DNA of 64,000 nt, taken from the NCBI GenBank assembly GCA_026874595.1, contig CM049316.1:23955839-24019838 (forward strand), given 5' to 3'. Origin of the DNA: Sipunculus nudus (taxonomy: Eukaryota > Annelida > Sipuncula > Golfingiida > Sipunculidae). The position numbers and the translations under genes are program-made. Positions 13,761 to 26,790 of the stretch are shown piece after piece; position 1 is the first letter of the stretch; each line of letters begins with the position of its first letter. The notes under the pieces are model-generated. The model had not been told where the DNA came from, made no database searches, and saw only the letters and a list, made by a program, of their open reading frames with translations.

Positions 13761-15686
13761 CTTTATTAAAAAAAACCGGAAATTTCCGAAGTGTCAACGC
13801 AGAGATATTCTGTAAAACCGATTAACTGGCATAACTTGCCTTAAATTCTATAAAAAGTTATTTCATTGATGGAGTTTTTGGGCAGAAACATCCATCTCAC
13901 TTTTACCACTGCTTGTTAACTACTATTACTGGATTGGGCTATAGCGTAACACTGATCGTAATGAACGGCACGGTCTATACCCACGTTATTGGAGCTCAGG
14001 CAATCTTAAGAATTTCTATCTGTGAATTACATAACGGTAAAGCACAACCTCTGACATAGTTACTTGTAAAGAAGAATGATTCAAAGGCCATATTGAACGG
14101 TTGTTGGTGCGAAGTGGCCCATTACCTCTGAAACTGTACCGTACATAGGACTGAGTTTACTTCTTGATTCTCTATATAAACATAATAAGACACTCTGCGT
14201 GGAATGTATATCCCACTTGTAACTGATTAAATGAACGACAGCAGATGGCTCGATTGTTAAAATGTCTATTTTTGCTATATTAATGTCCTATTTATCGTGT
14301 TTTATATATCTGTCCTTGTTTTATCTTTTATTCAAGAGTGTCAATTTGATCCTTTTGAATGTTGATATTCTATCATAAACACACACACGCACACACATAT
14401 GTATGTATACATGCACACAGGCAGTTATGTGTACTCACGCGGTTTCCTCTATTGATTGACAAGCAAAAACAAGCAAGACAAGTGTTAGCTGAACCAAGGA
14501 CAAGTTTTATCCACCTTTGTTCATTGGCCACACCAAGTTTTTTTAGTAATCCATGCAGATGAGGACCCGTGCGTGTGTGTGTGTGTCTGCAAAAGGGAGA
14601 TAGTGTGTGTGGGTGTGTGCGTGTACACTGTGTGTCTAATTGTTCTTACGAAATTTCCTGATTTTACATACGTTTCACTTGTTCTGGCGTTCTTCCTGTT
14701 GTTGCGGACTACAAGTAAGTCAGGGGTACAATTTCCTTTCGCAGTGTGTGTGTGTGTGTCGTGGTGGGGTGGGGGGGGGACTACAAACACAGGCATTGTC
14801 ACGGGTACACTATATTTTACAACCCCCTCTTTTTGCTCCATATAATGTAAGAATAATCAGTGCTGGATCCAGAACGCTATTATTAGGAAGGCATGTTTTT
14901 ATGCAGGGAAATAGTACCTGTCGAGGGTATCTGCCTAGGCGGTACGGAATGGGAAGGGAAAATGTTTAAATTTGCATTCATATTTAAAATTGTATTGAAG
15001 CAATGTTGGTAAAGAAATAACCGAGAAGAAGTAAAAACCTTTGTTCCAAATATGCTAATCTGTAGGCCTAAAGCCTGCATGGAATTTCTTTTAATTCGAG
15101 CGTTTGATGGCTTGGCACCACAGAATCTTGAAAATGGGCAAATCATGTCATATTACCAGTCAGTTTGGTATTTTATATATTTCTGAAAGACCGCTGGGCA
15201 TTGATATTTTAGCAACTTTGCAACACTGTGACGCATCTTTGTAAATAACACGTAATTTTTTCTTATTCAAAGTAAAGCATACATCTCATGGCAAAACGAC
15301 GTTCATGCAATTAGAAAAATCGTGAAAGGGGCGGGGGGGGGGGGGGGGAGGGTGTGTCCCTCCTGTCCCCCATCGATTTGCGCAAATGAGAACAGGAGGC
15401 TGTTAAATAATTCCCGGTGAAAAAAATCCATTATTTCTCTATTTGGTAGCGTGCGTGCACGAACATCACTAGCACCATATCGGCCCTCTGACATTACGAC
15501 CAGATTACATTCAACCCTCATCACGCCACTCCTGTCAGGCCACGCCTCGGAAATTCCCCTTTTTGACCTTGAAGTGCCGAGAACGATGCCATGTCTTCCA
15601 TATTTTGCCTTATATCTTGAGCGCTAAGAATTTGACATTATTTCGCGAATTTCGGGTTACACATACACACACACAAACAGACACAG

Positions 15687-15797
<111 letters not shown>

Positions 15798-16042
15798 GAT
15801 CAGATATAATGCACCCTGAGAAAGAAAGGGTTTATTCTCACAACATACAGACAAATAGCAAAACATCATTTTAAGAAATATAAATTTATCGCAATCTCAA
15901 GACCAGAACAAGCTTTTGACAAACCGAGATACTACAAATTTTAAGTCTCTAATGCTTACTTCACTTAAGTTACTTAATCTGTTATCACACTTTTATTTAT
16001 ACCAATATAAGCTCTACCGGTATGCTGTTTACATAAACTGAC

Positions 16043-16048
16043 TTTATT
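16043..16048 (-). terminator. Candidate polyadenylation signal, Ubl/ankyrin gene
   Basis: AATAAA on the minus strand (TTTATT on plus), about 180 bases past the stop at 16227. Position and sequence fit; no transcript evidence. Confidence 0.5.
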
Positions 16049-16226
16049 TAGTAGTAAGCTCTGAATAAAAAAAAAAAACCCAGGTCAATGCTTCCTATAT
16101 GCTTCAGATCCAATAACGGCAGTATATGAAGGAGCTGTAGTTGGTCTCACACCAGACAGATGGCGCTGCGACATGAACCGGCAAAACGCATGTGGCGCAA
16201 ATTACAATAAACTACATACAAGTTCA

Positions 16227-16911
16227 TTAGTTTTGAGAATCCTGCCACTGAACCCGTCTGTGTCCACGGCCTGACGTTGGAGGGCTGCTACCACTTGTGT
16301 TTTCTTTAAGAATTGTTTTATTAGCTATGGCCACCTTCTGGATTATATTACTAACTGGAGACCTCTGTCTAACTTTACTTTTACTCTCTAACCAGTCTTC
16401 ATAAGTCAGGCTGGCGCGTAATTGCTGATCCACGTCTCTGTTTATCGGAGCAGACGACCGATTGCCAGCTTTCTGTTTGTCCTTTCGATATTTTTGGTAA
16501 GCATGGTAATAGTGCTCTACGGCCGGAATCTGCGCCGGGTTGGGGTTTGTATCACCAAGTCTGAAAATTGTGACAAAACGGTCAGCGTCTCTGGCTTTGA
16601 TCGCCCTAACGGAAGCTGCCTCTGACTTCCGTTTCGCGTGTTCCCGCCAATACCGCTTCTTGTCCGCTAACCATTGCGTGTAGGCGTCGCTGTTGTTCAC
16701 CTGGTTTGCTCTCGGGGACCTCCTCTCTTCTACGTCATCGTCAGCGTCATCGTCACCATGGATATACGTGGTCGGTGACACTCCGTCGCGCAGGTCTATT
16801 TTTAACTTCCGTGGCAGCTTCAGGCTTTCGTCTTCTTCCGGGCTTGTTGGTGGTGGACGTGGTGAATGGACACGTGGAGACGAACGACCGAACAACGGAC
16901 TGTCCGCAACT
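16227..16911 (-). CDS. Exon 4 (terminal) of Ubl/ankyrin gene
   Basis: It begins after the polypyrimidine acceptor ctttctgttccag and completes an Arg codon. It encodes 227 residues ending RRVQWQDSQN and a stop. An acidic patch (DDDADDDVEE) precedes the first YxxWL motif (YTQWLADKKRYW); the second is YEDWLESKSK. Confidence 0.83.
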
Positions 16912-19900
16912 CTGGAACAGAAAGTTAGATTTCACCAGGTCGATCATGACTATTGTGGTGGGATATGCTTCCTTATTTTTTTAAGCTTGGGGGGGGGGGG
17001 GGGGGGGGGTTGCACTTGATCTGTTGAATCCAAACCAAACATTCGCTACCCCCCCCCACTAGAAAAAAAAAGATGATATCTGGAGAAATGTTAATTTCGA
17101 TTCCAGCCTCGACATTATCTTATCCTGACTAGAAAACCTTACAATTTTCTTAAATAAACGTATCAGAACGCAACTTAGCTTCCGGAGTAAAGATAGTTTT
17201 CATAATTAAGAATCTTAAATTATACTCTTAAATATTGCTTCACTGTTTCTATGGGACACATTAATGAATAATAAGAATAATCTGAAAAAATGTCTTTGTT
17301 TCATATACACCAGTCCATGGAAAAAATGTATTTATTTGTATATCGATTCCTGATGTCACAATCGACTGTAGTATCGATTATTGTTGATCAGAGCTATTGA
17401 AAATCGCACTGGGTTTTGTCAGAGCCATCGAAAATCGTGCGGAGCCTCGTTGAGTCTTTTATGAGTGAAACTATTGATATATCGATATATTGCGCCAACC
17501 CTATTATCACCTAAATGATATTTGCATCAAATATTGTTTAACAAGGAACACTTCCAAAGCGAACTCTTAGTTTAAAAGGAAAAGTCATGTATTACGCACA
17601 GGCTGTAATAATCATTTCGGGTTAGTTTGAGTTTTCTATGTGTCATAAGTATAACAATTTGAAGAATCTAATGATTATGGTATAACCAGTATATGATGAC
17701 ATGGATTTAAGGAAATGTTTAATTCCTCCATGATGATACAGTATACAAAAAAAGGCAAAACAAAAAGGAAATGTATAGCGGCTACTAACATATTTGTTGA
17801 AAAGACCCATTTTGTCAGATTTTGGTTCTACCCATTCTCGGACTAAAATATATAATTTACTGGTCCAGTAATATATCAATTTAAAATATATAAACTTTTA
17901 CCAATTTGTGCACTGGATACAAAATATAATTCAATAAATAATAATAATAAAAATAATATTCTTTAAATATTGCATATTACCACCGTGAAACTGTAAATTA
18001 TTTAAGAGATCGAGCACCTTGTGCTAATTAACACTTTATAAGTGTTTATGGTATGTCATCACGTGACTCACCTGCAGGTTATAGCTCCTTTGGCGCTTCT
18101 GATACCACCAGAATACGGACGTGACGGTATCCGACAGGTCTGCTCTCTGGTATTAGTTAGTGGAGTACTGGGACATGACCTGGTCACGTGATCCACGCTG
18201 GCAAAAGCCGAAAACGCCCTGCCAGGGCTTAGAAGAGAGTCTCCAGAATTCTGGTCACTATTTTTGTATTTTGAACCCTTTCGTACCTTCCCTGGATTAA
18301 AACTAGCCCTCCTGGGACTTTGCTGTATTTTGTGCATTTCAGACATTGAAACACTTATTGGAAGAGTTTGCGGGTCTATAAGGTTACTTTTTACATTGTA
18401 CCGTATAAGCGGGTGCCCGTTTATGTGTGACCCATCCGTGTTCTTGATTTTAACTCTAGGTGAATCCTCTTTCTTTTTAATTGTTTCATTTTGCTGAGTT
18501 ATAATCGGAGATGGGCTGCTTGCTCTCGAGTCTGCTCCAAATTCATGCGCGCGGCCTTCTGCAGTCAACATCCGGAAGCGCATCCATCGCTCACAAGAAG
18601 TCGCCTGCATCTCTTTCGCAACGTGAACTGGCGATTGGCCTAAAGAGTCACGTGACCTTATCCTGAAGCCTGCCTGGACCAACAGCTGGACGATATTCAG
18701 ATGATCATGCGCTGCTGCGGCGTGAAGGGCGTTTCTTCCGAATCTGCTCAATGGCTGGTTGCTCGCCCCTTAATTGATACAGACATATTATATTAAAGGT
18801 ATCAGTTGTCACTGAATATTGTTTCCGTCTTTCCGAGCTGTTCCAACTTTTCTTAAGATTTACCCAATGTTCACCTTAGACTCTATGCGATTTTCTCATA
18901 CATATTGTCAAGTAAAATATGTACATATATTGTTCATATATATCGTTTAATATGTGTTGATTATTAGGATATAGAAAATTTAAAAGAATTTATTTGTGCC
19001 AAGAGTTTTCTAAATCACATTAATTAAACGTACATATGATACAGGTTATAAACTTATATAAAATTTTGATTTCTAGATTAAGGTCAATTAATTCTTCCAC
19101 GTAACACTCCAAGTTGAACACTGAAAAAATGTGCAATTTTTTAAAACTTTCTTTTGGATTGGCTAAAGAGATGAGAAGCAAAAACTATATATTTCCAATT
19201 TTTCCTAATTGAGATGCTTAAAACTAAACGATGTCCTCTAAGCTCAAAATATCTGCACATTTAAGTAGCAACTGTTCAAGAAGAGTGAGGCTGAAGTAAA
19301 TTATATTTACCTCGAAATTACGATCTCCAATGGGACCTCGATACAGTGGTCGCATTTTCGAGGTGGTCGTCTAAGCAATGTCTTATATAAAGAGCAAATC
19401 AATGGGGACCGTAAACAAGTGGTCTTTAATTTGAGATTATCACTTAACTGAGGTGGTCGTTAGGCAAAGTCTTACCTGTTCTTAATAAAGCGCTGCACAG
19501 CTTGAAATGTCCTAGACCGGCAGCCATGAAGAGCGCCGCCTGGAGGCGTAGCGACTTCCTACCACCAGGCGGCGCTGTATCACAACCCTTGTATCCTTCG
19601 CCAGTTCCTGGCTCAGATCTCTCAACAAAATGGATGACCTGACGGAAACAAGTTAAAGAATGGTCATTCGATTCTCAGAAGAAACAAGTACAAGAAATAA
19701 GCTGGGAGGAAAACGGAGTAATATAGACATTCATTTTACAATGATTTATACAGGATACAGGAACTAAAGGCCAATTTGAACTGAACCCAGTAGTTTTAAT
19801 GGTGTATATTTTGAATTTTTGCGCCCTGCCCTGACTATGTATAACATCACATCATAAAATCCGTTTTATATGTGCTTTTCATCTTTTCAAAGAAACTTAC

Positions 19901-20023
19901 TATCAAAATGAGCCAGGCTGTATCCGCTGGTATCCATTTTGCAGTGAACGCAAACTTTGTTACGATAAACTTGGATTCCTCTAATCATATATTGTTCTAC
20001 AGACTCGTCGCGCAGCCGCATAT

Positions 20024-20068
<45 letters not shown>

Positions 20069-20620
20069 GCGTGTGTGTATATGTGTGTATATACGGTGGA
20101 GTCTTAGAACTGCCAGGCTGTTAGATCTTAAATATGTACAATAAAACAATAAAATGTAATTAAGTGCCTCGATAGACCCGAACTTCTACGTTGGCTTGTT
20201 CTGAAATAGTTAAATAATTTTCTGCCTTAGCGACTGGGCTAGTATTGCAGTGTTCCTGCAATACCGTACCTGACTGGTCAGGTTCTTCTGGATGGCGTTG
20301 AAGAGTCTGGTCCAGGATTCTTTAAGATGTACCCTGAGCACCTCGCCCTCCGTCAGTACCTTCCCGTTTTCTCGGCCATCTTGTCCTTTCTGCTTGGCAC
20401 ACAGCTCCTCGAGGTTACTGCCGTCTGACTTCCTCAGCTCGTACGTGTCTGATGGGAGACTACTGAGAAGCTCAAGTCTCGCCGCCAGGAACGTGGACGC
20501 AATCTTGAGGGGGACGTCCTTGACCGTGACCACGTGACCATCATGGAGGACAATACAGACCAATGACACGGACTCATCTAGCCCTTCCTCCTCGTCTTCT
20601 GGCAGCTTGAATTGTACCAT
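16227..20620 (-). CDS. Ubiquitin-like/ankyrin-repeat protein (ANKRD60-like), 4 exons
   Basis: Exons, in transcript order, are 20634-20270, 19638-19476, 18768-18072 and 16911-16227. All have GT donors and AG acceptors, and the phases fit (0, 1, 2), giving 631 residues from the ATG at 20620. Residues about 18-105 look like a ubiquitin-like fold (SLVCIVLHDGHVVTVKDVPL, then VLTEGEVLRVHLKESW). Residues about 148-240 are ankyrin repeats (RLQAALFMAAGLGHFKLC; FGRNALHAAAAHDHLNIVQL; LGQSPVHVAKEM), with the first repeat split between exons 2 and 3. The remainder is polar, rich in Ser, Pro, Arg and Asp, and contains two YxxWLxxK motifs (about residues 481 and 574). Vertebrate ANKRD60 has the same Ubl-ankyrin order but is, from memory, much shorter, so the long tail is distinctive. 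Function is unknown; a scaffold role is inference. The first coding exon starts at a good acceptor with no stop before the ATG, so an upstream exon may carry a 5' UTR or extra N-terminal residues. The family call is from memory of the domain order. Confidence 0.85.
16989..17010. repeat. Poly-G tract in Ubl/ankyrin intron
   Basis: About 22 Gs some 80 bases upstream (transcript sense) of exon 4, where they appear as a C run near the acceptor. Confidence 0.9.
17320..17520. repeat. ATCGAT-rich degenerate repeat in intron
   Basis: Repeated atcgat and aaaatcg words (gagctattgaaaatcgcact; gagccatcgaaaatcgtgc) inside the third intron of the Ubl/ankyrin gene. Related words occur at 32010-32420. Confidence 0.3.
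18072..18768 (-). CDS. Exon 3 of Ubl/ankyrin gene
   Basis: The acceptor ttaag at 18769-18770 joins in phase 1 to complete the Gly codon. The exon ends at donor TGCAG|gtgagt in phase 2. It holds the best ankyrin repeat (GRNALHAAAAHDHLNIVQLL) and a partial repeat, then a basic, Ser-rich segment that looks disordered. Confidence 0.85.
19476..19638 (-). CDS. Exon 2 of Ubl/ankyrin gene
   Basis: It encodes 54 residues plus one base, between acceptor tttccgtcag and donor ACAG|gtaag. It carries a Gly-rich linker and the start of the first ankyrin repeat (RLQAALFMAAGLGHFKLCSA). It is short and has no start codon of its own. Confidence 0.82.
20030..20061. repeat. (TA)n microsatellite in intron
   Basis: TA alternation within the first intron of the Ubl/ankyrin gene. 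Confidence 0.9.
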
Positions 20621-20634
20621 TTGGCGGACTCTCT
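20270..20634 (-). CDS. Exon with ubiquitin-like domain
   Basis: The exon is bounded by acceptor ttattttcag and donor CAG|gtacgg. It begins with two bases of a split codon, then RVRQ and the ATG at 20620. The frame stays open back to the acceptor, so the start is likely but not proven. It ends in phase 0 after NLTSQ. Confidence 0.85.
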
Positions 20635-23600
20635 CTGAAAATAAGCAGCATTCAATTGAAACCTAGAAAATTGCAACCCCGAGAGCGCAGACCTCCGCCA
20701 AGGCAGATCATTATCCCTTATACCATTGTCAGAAATGCCATAAAAAATATTAATGTATCATTGCCGAGCTGTTCTAAAAATGTCATCAAAATCCGTTTAA
20801 AAATCTTCCCATTACTTCCCAATGTCTTTAGAATTATATATTTTTTAACAGGACGACTATCAGTTGCGGATGAGGGTGAGTACACCTTATGATAATACGG
20901 GGCTGCGGAGACGGTGTGGTTATAGCCTGTTATTTTTGGGTTACATGTTAATAGCTTGCATACATAAAACCTGGATGTAGAACATGGACGGAAAGGCGAA
21001 GAAGTGGAAATTCTGAAACCTTCAAAGTTCCTGAGGATCACAAAGGTACAAAATATTGCAGGGTGTATTTCGTCCTTATACTTATAGGTTGGATAGCTTA
21101 AACCAGATAATGGAATATATCAGACTTTTATGATCCATGTTTATCATATCACTGCGCAAAAGTCACGAAAAGGCAGGGGTTCATAAGACGATAAAACACA
21201 CCAGATCAATCTACCGAAAGCTAATCCAGACAGCCATTTCAGAAAGAGTCTGAAAGATACTGTACATACCGGCAAGGACACCTTGATACGGCCAAAATTA
21301 TCAAAAGTGAAAACCCTATTTATAAATGTATATTTCTATCTTGACTACCTCAGATGTCCTGATGCGAATTAATGACTCTGAAAAATAATGAGTAATAATA
21401 ATCTGCATTTGTCTCTTTGTAATTTCAATTTCCTTCGTTCCTTGGCATTCTGTCATACTGGCATTTAACATTTGCATTTTCAAATGTTCTTCGTTCTACT
21501 TCTTAAGGACTCTTTGAATTTAGAGCCCCCCCACACAGGCATGGAAGGTATGGAATAAATAATCCTCATTCAGATACGTCAGACAGAGTAAGGAATCATT
21601 CGAGATTATGATTAATGTGTAGCAGTAAGAAGGTGTCTACGAGATGATAACGTCGCCTGTGGAGAGGGGCTGGAACCCTTGTGTAGGTGTACCTAATGTT
21701 AGAGATCAAATAACGACGCGCGTGCCGTGGTTGCTGGGTGACCATGTACAACTCGCCACCATGACGGTTCTCAATATATAAATTATTAAATGATAGCTAT
21801 CATGTTGACCTGGGTCTTAGGGACCCTTAAATACTGTCGGGCCATAAGGACAAACATTAGTCTTTAAACGCTCTGCGCTTCTGTCACTTGTACTAGACAA
21901 TGTAAATATTGACCAAATAATACAAGCCGAATTTGACGCTACCGTATTTAAACATTGGGTACGCCATAATATATTAATCAGTCCATATTCCTCTTGGGGA
22001 TTTGTGCCAGAATGATGATTTTGTGCTGGGATTTTGTTCGAGCGCGATTTTGCAACGATGTGTATAGAAATAAACCTCATTTGCCCTAGAATAAGAAGAA
22101 TTATTGTATTTTATCTCCAACTAAGCGGATAAAAGTACCAATATAACCATAGGGCATACCTCCATACCTAACACAAACACGCGAGGAACGTGTTGTTGTT
22201 GATGCTGATATCGCACGTTTTGTAAATGACACGGGAAGTCGTTACGCGTGACGTCGTCACCCGATGCGAACACTCGCATGCGAAAGCTTCGCAGTCAGTT
22301 CAGCTGTGAGAGCAACAAATCGTGACTAACTGCCATATTTGGTACAATATAAACTGCATCCTTATCACAGACGTGCCTAATTGCTTAGTCCTTTTATTTG
22401 ATACACAAATGTGTTTTCCACTTGATGCTCGAGTTGTTTGAGTATCTGTCTACCATCAGGTGACAAGGTTACCTTAAAGGTACACAAACATTTCCAATAC
22501 TGTATAGATATGTATTATTTTGGTTGTATACCAAAGTTTCCAAGCAAAACAATCCTGACCTACCATCTCCATTTCACCTATTTGATACGTTTTTATGGTT
22601 CTGCGTGTGAGTTAACACAGGTCACGTGTATTTGTTTACCATAACAAAACGTTAATTATGTGCGTTCCGATCTTGTGGATGCACCATAAAGACAAGAAAC
22701 ATGAAAGAAGAAAAAGAGGGGACACTGATAAATCTTAACTTGTGCGATACAGCCACCAAGTAGTGTGTGTGCTATGTTTATATTTTGCACCACTGTTCTC
22801 GCCCGGAGCCAGATGTTTCCACTTTTGTACAGGAGTAATGGTTTAAACGAAATATTGGCAGATACAATATTAAAGTGAAAACATCATACTTGGTGTATAT
22901 CTGACCTACCTGGAATGGGAATAGGCCCCTTTAATTGCTAAATGGTCCAGTTACTGATGCTGATATAAATTGTGCATTACAGTTAGCTAAAATGGTATAA
23001 AACAATCAACAACTATAAATATCATAGTCTCTCGTAAGTTTGATATTTGTACTGAATTAAATTTTCAGCCTCAAGATGCATAAACTTTTAGCTAAAAATG
23101 GGTCATATCAATGTAAAAGTCAAACGAAAGAAGCCCTCAGAGACCGCACATGAACCTCCCCCAAACTTCTGAACACCAGATACGAAATATTACAAAGATC
23201 CTAGACTTTGGTGTATTAGGCAAAGAATATGTTAGTTCAGAGCAAGGGTTGTAAAGAATTCCCATGAGTTGTCATGGTTCCCATCCTGTGGTGTCATGGT
23301 CACATCACAGGCCTTCTCTGCCCACCAGAACAAAGATTCTCAAAATGAATGACATTAACAGTGATTAACTTTCATCGCTTGCGGAAATTTAAAGTTTTCC
23401 CTAAATCCAGTGAGTGACTAATATTAAAGTTCCTAATAGAAAACCCGACCAACGGAGACAAAAACCTCGTAGCGAGGGTAAATAATATCAACATTATCAT
23501 AGAAGCAATGGCTCATTTTCTGTGACACGACTTACAGACCCCTAGTTGAGCTCCTTCCTATATACCATGCAGGCTAAACATTTTCCTTAATGTTTAATAT

Positions 23601-24355
23601 TTCAGAAACTTCAGTTCCTTGGCTTCTAGAAAATGTGTATTATATTGTAAAAGTACAATTTTAAATATTTTTTATAAACCTATCAAAAATGACTTTGGTG
23701 CAGCAAAGAACTTAAAAGCTGATTTGGCAGCTACACTCCAGTAATCGGGTTGATAGTCTACAATATGCGGATACGTTTTTTGTTCCTTTGCATGTCAGTG
23801 AAGTATGGAAACAAATCAGGTAAGCTTACATAGACTACGGGCACATAATAGCTGTCCTCGAAATCACTTTGTCAAATGACAACAGACCTCGATTGCATTA
23901 CGCAAAACATGCTTATTTGTCAACAGCAACACTTAAGGCGGTAGAACGTGATACAAGGTACATGCGAGTCATTATTTGCTGAGGAAAGCCAAACGTTAAA
24001 GGTTGATACGCTGCAAAACGTTAAGTCAAGACAAATCAATACAAATAGAAAAGAAGTGTTGATTGCAGAACTTGACACCAGGTCCATGAGGCCACAATCT
24101 ATTTCAAGCAATGAATATTGAACAGAAAGCCTAGGGGGTAAATTTGGTTTTGTCTTGAGTGGCCCGGTCTTATGAAGTGAAAACAAATTATTCATGGTCG
24201 GGCAATTTTGTGCAAGGTATGATATCGAAACTGCATCTGCATCGGGAACAACTATAAATATAAGGGCCAGTAGCCAATTTATCATCATGGTTGGGGGGGG
24301 GGGGGGGGGGGTTGACACGTAGGCGTAGGAGGGTATAATCAAAGTTAGGAAAACC

Positions 24356-24360
<5 letters not shown>
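20635..24360. other. Gene-poor stretch upstream of the Ubl/ankyrin gene
   Basis: It should contain the promoter and perhaps a 5' exon of that gene, but no exon ending in the required phase with a start codon could be chosen. 22470-22890 resembles 4060-4440. A G run lies at 24294-24311. Confidence 0.5.

Positions 24361-24411
<51 letters not shown>
24361..24411. repeat. (TA)n microsatellite
   Basis: TA alternation shortly after a G run. Confidence 0.95.
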
Positions 24412-24414
<3 letters not shown>

Positions 24415-24479
24415 CTATAATCTGTTTGACACACTTTAAAAAAATATATTTGTATTAAGTAAAAGGTTTTCAAAAATAA

Positions 24480-24710
24480 GGTATCATGTTTCCAGCGTAG
24501 GTTAATTCTAAACCAGATTTAGATAAATAATATTTAATAGTAAACTCGGAAATGGAATCAAAGTCTATAATTCTAATTATTAATATATTTCCAATTAAAA
24601 AATATTATTCTCTGAACAAGCAGGGGGATGATTACATTAACCATCCCCCTTGCTAAGAAGTGGGGGGGGGGGTTATATGCCCACCCCTGTATCGACGGCC
24701 CTGATAGTCA
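24480..24710 (+). repeat. Dispersed repeat shared with 52230-52440
   Basis: The order aaccagatttagata, ggaa(t/c)..aaagtct, taattctaattat, atatttc, a G-rich block, and cccacccctgtatcgac.. resembles 52230-52440 (accaggtttagatatat, gaaagtctttaattctag, attgacacccctg). Confidence 0.5.
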
Positions 24711-24771
24711 TAAGAACCATGTTAGTGTTTCCTATGCTTAAGGTGTAGTTCTACTCAGCTCTTTAGGCTAG

Positions 24772-24937
24772 GATTGCTTATGTACGGAATGGGGATCCGG
24801 CATGCGGTATTGACTAAATAAGGTGAGATTCCTTATGTTCGGATCCGGCATGCGGAATGCGTATCCGGAAAAATGTGGCGACTTTTGCCGCTTCCGGACC
24901 AGGAACGACGCATTTCGCATTCCGTACGTAAGGAATC
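24772..24937. mobile_element. Fold-back MITE-like element
   Basis: The 20 bp ends GATTGCTTATGTACGGAATG and its inverse (GATTCCTTACGTACGGAATG read on minus) differ at two positions. Inside, ggatccggcatgcgg occurs twice. Length 166 bp, no coding potential. Confidence 0.6.
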
Positions 24938-25559
24938 TTTAAATATTATTTTTCTTTTGACAGGGTATTTCCATGGCCCGTTCGTGACATCTTAAAGCGG
25001 ATAAAGGTGACGTTTTGCTTTCAGTTTGTAGTAGTGTGTCGTTAAAGGGACTTAATAACGTGCAAAGCATACAGAAGTAACCCCCCAAAAATAAAATGGT
25101 ACCTGCAAAAATATTGTACAGAACCCGTTGGCGCACTCCTGTACACGAGTGTTTCAAAACTTAACCTGGTGTGACCACTGGCGCTTATATAAATATATAA
25201 CGCGAAAGCCACTGGCATTTGATGTTTTCTTTTCAGGCTTACAACTGGTGTTTTACAAACTCGGAAATGGATAATGTGAGGGCTACTCGTTGTTGGGATA
25301 TGTCACACATACGCAAAATCGAACCTCCGGTTACGCAGCCTCGTTAAGGTAAACAAACATTCACAAGTGGACCCTGTTTACTCACAAACAGAACCATAAT
25401 AAGGCGTTAAGCAGCTGAAGATAAAAGCACTGAACTGTGTACTGGGATTGTTTGGCTGGGAAACATTTGTATCAAGCAAATCTTAACTGATAGTGTAAAA
25501 GACTCTTCATTACTTTGCTCCTGATTATGTCCCTTTAAGACATTAATATCTCAGGTTCA

Positions 25560-25990
25560 ATCGAGATTTGACCATTTGCCTTAGAGGTTCTGGCGGGTTC
25601 GAATTGACCGTTTACTTTTAGCTCTGTATATACGCCTTAACCACCAGGTTCCGTCCTGTTCTCTACTCATCTCATCCTACTCATATCTCAGGTTTTCATT
25701 TTCACCAGTTAGTGTCTCGCTTTATTATGTTGCCCAGTACCGGCTTCTGTAGTCTATGAATAGAAGGTCACAGTAGCCAAAGCCGGGATATCGTGAGTTC
25801 ATATCCCAGCCGAGGAACGTGAGATTTTTTTTCAAGGACGTGTCCCACTGAGGCATAGCGCTCTGCAGACTGACCCATGGTCGAATTTCACCAAAAGTGA
25901 GTGCACCTTTCGGGGGCTCCTCTAGCAGTGGTTCACAACAAGGACTCGCAGGTGCAGGTACACCGAACCTGGTCGACGCCACGGTAATCG
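25560..25990 (+). repeat. tRNA-like SINE remnants
   Basis: Contains cgggttcgaattgacc (about 25588) and cgtgagttcatatcccagcc (about 25790), both resembling the RNA polymerase III B box. A boxes are weak and no full cloverleaf fits, so these are probably decayed SINEs. Confidence 0.35.
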
Positions 25991-26591
25991 TGTGCTATCG
26001 CCCTATATACTATAGTCCGAAACCGAAATGGAATTCTTCAGATGTTGATAATTAGTTAAGCCAGGTTACCTCCACAAAAAAGAATTAAACAACAATGCTG
26101 GTCTGCGCACCGCCATTCCGGGGCAATTCAGAATTTACTTGCACGTGATAGCTTAATGAATTAAATTTGGATATAAATTTATATTAATCGACTCTGACGT
26201 AGAATGTTATATAATGAGAGGAGAAAAAATATGTTTGCGCTTTATTCTAAAATGACCTTTTACCAGCCCGGAAAATAGATTTTGACAGTTATAGTTGATT
26301 ACTGTCGTCCATTGTTAACATTACTGTATACATCAGATCACAAATGAAACATTGTACAGTGAACATCTGATAAAAACAGGATACTTCTCCGACACTGATG
26401 ACAGGACGGAGGCCATTCCTGTCAATTATTCTACCACTTTCTGTGCCTTCTCTAGTACTGTAGTTGAGTTTTGTGTGTTTTCATTCTTCTTACGAATGCG
26501 AATGACGATATACCTAGCAGACAAACAAAACCCGAAGAGATTACCGGTTGGTATGCATTGAAATTGTAAAGATCGCAATGATATAGAGCAC

Positions 26592-26790
26592 AGGGGCGGA
26601 TTCAGGGGAAGGGGGGATGGTGTTGGTTTAAATGTCCCCTCCCTAGTGATTTGATGAATTACCTCAACTTTACCTGCTTTCAAGAGTAATTTAACATCTT
26701 AACCACCCATTCCTGGCCTTATGGAACTGTTTAGGGTATTTGTGCCTTGGTTTAAACGTTACCCATTTCCTAAAAGTCTTGGTCCGCCCC
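26592..26790. mobile_element. hAT-like MITE, copy 3, with target duplication
   Basis: Ends AGGGGCGGATTC and GGTCCGCCCC are inverted. Flanks TAGAGCAC and TAGAGTAT are 6 of 8 identical. No coding potential. Confidence 0.6.

Noticed and set aside
21817-22080. An 87-codon minus frame upstream of the Ubl/ankyrin gene as its missing 5' exon
   Set aside because: It ends in a stop rather than a donor, and its residues resemble no part of the family.
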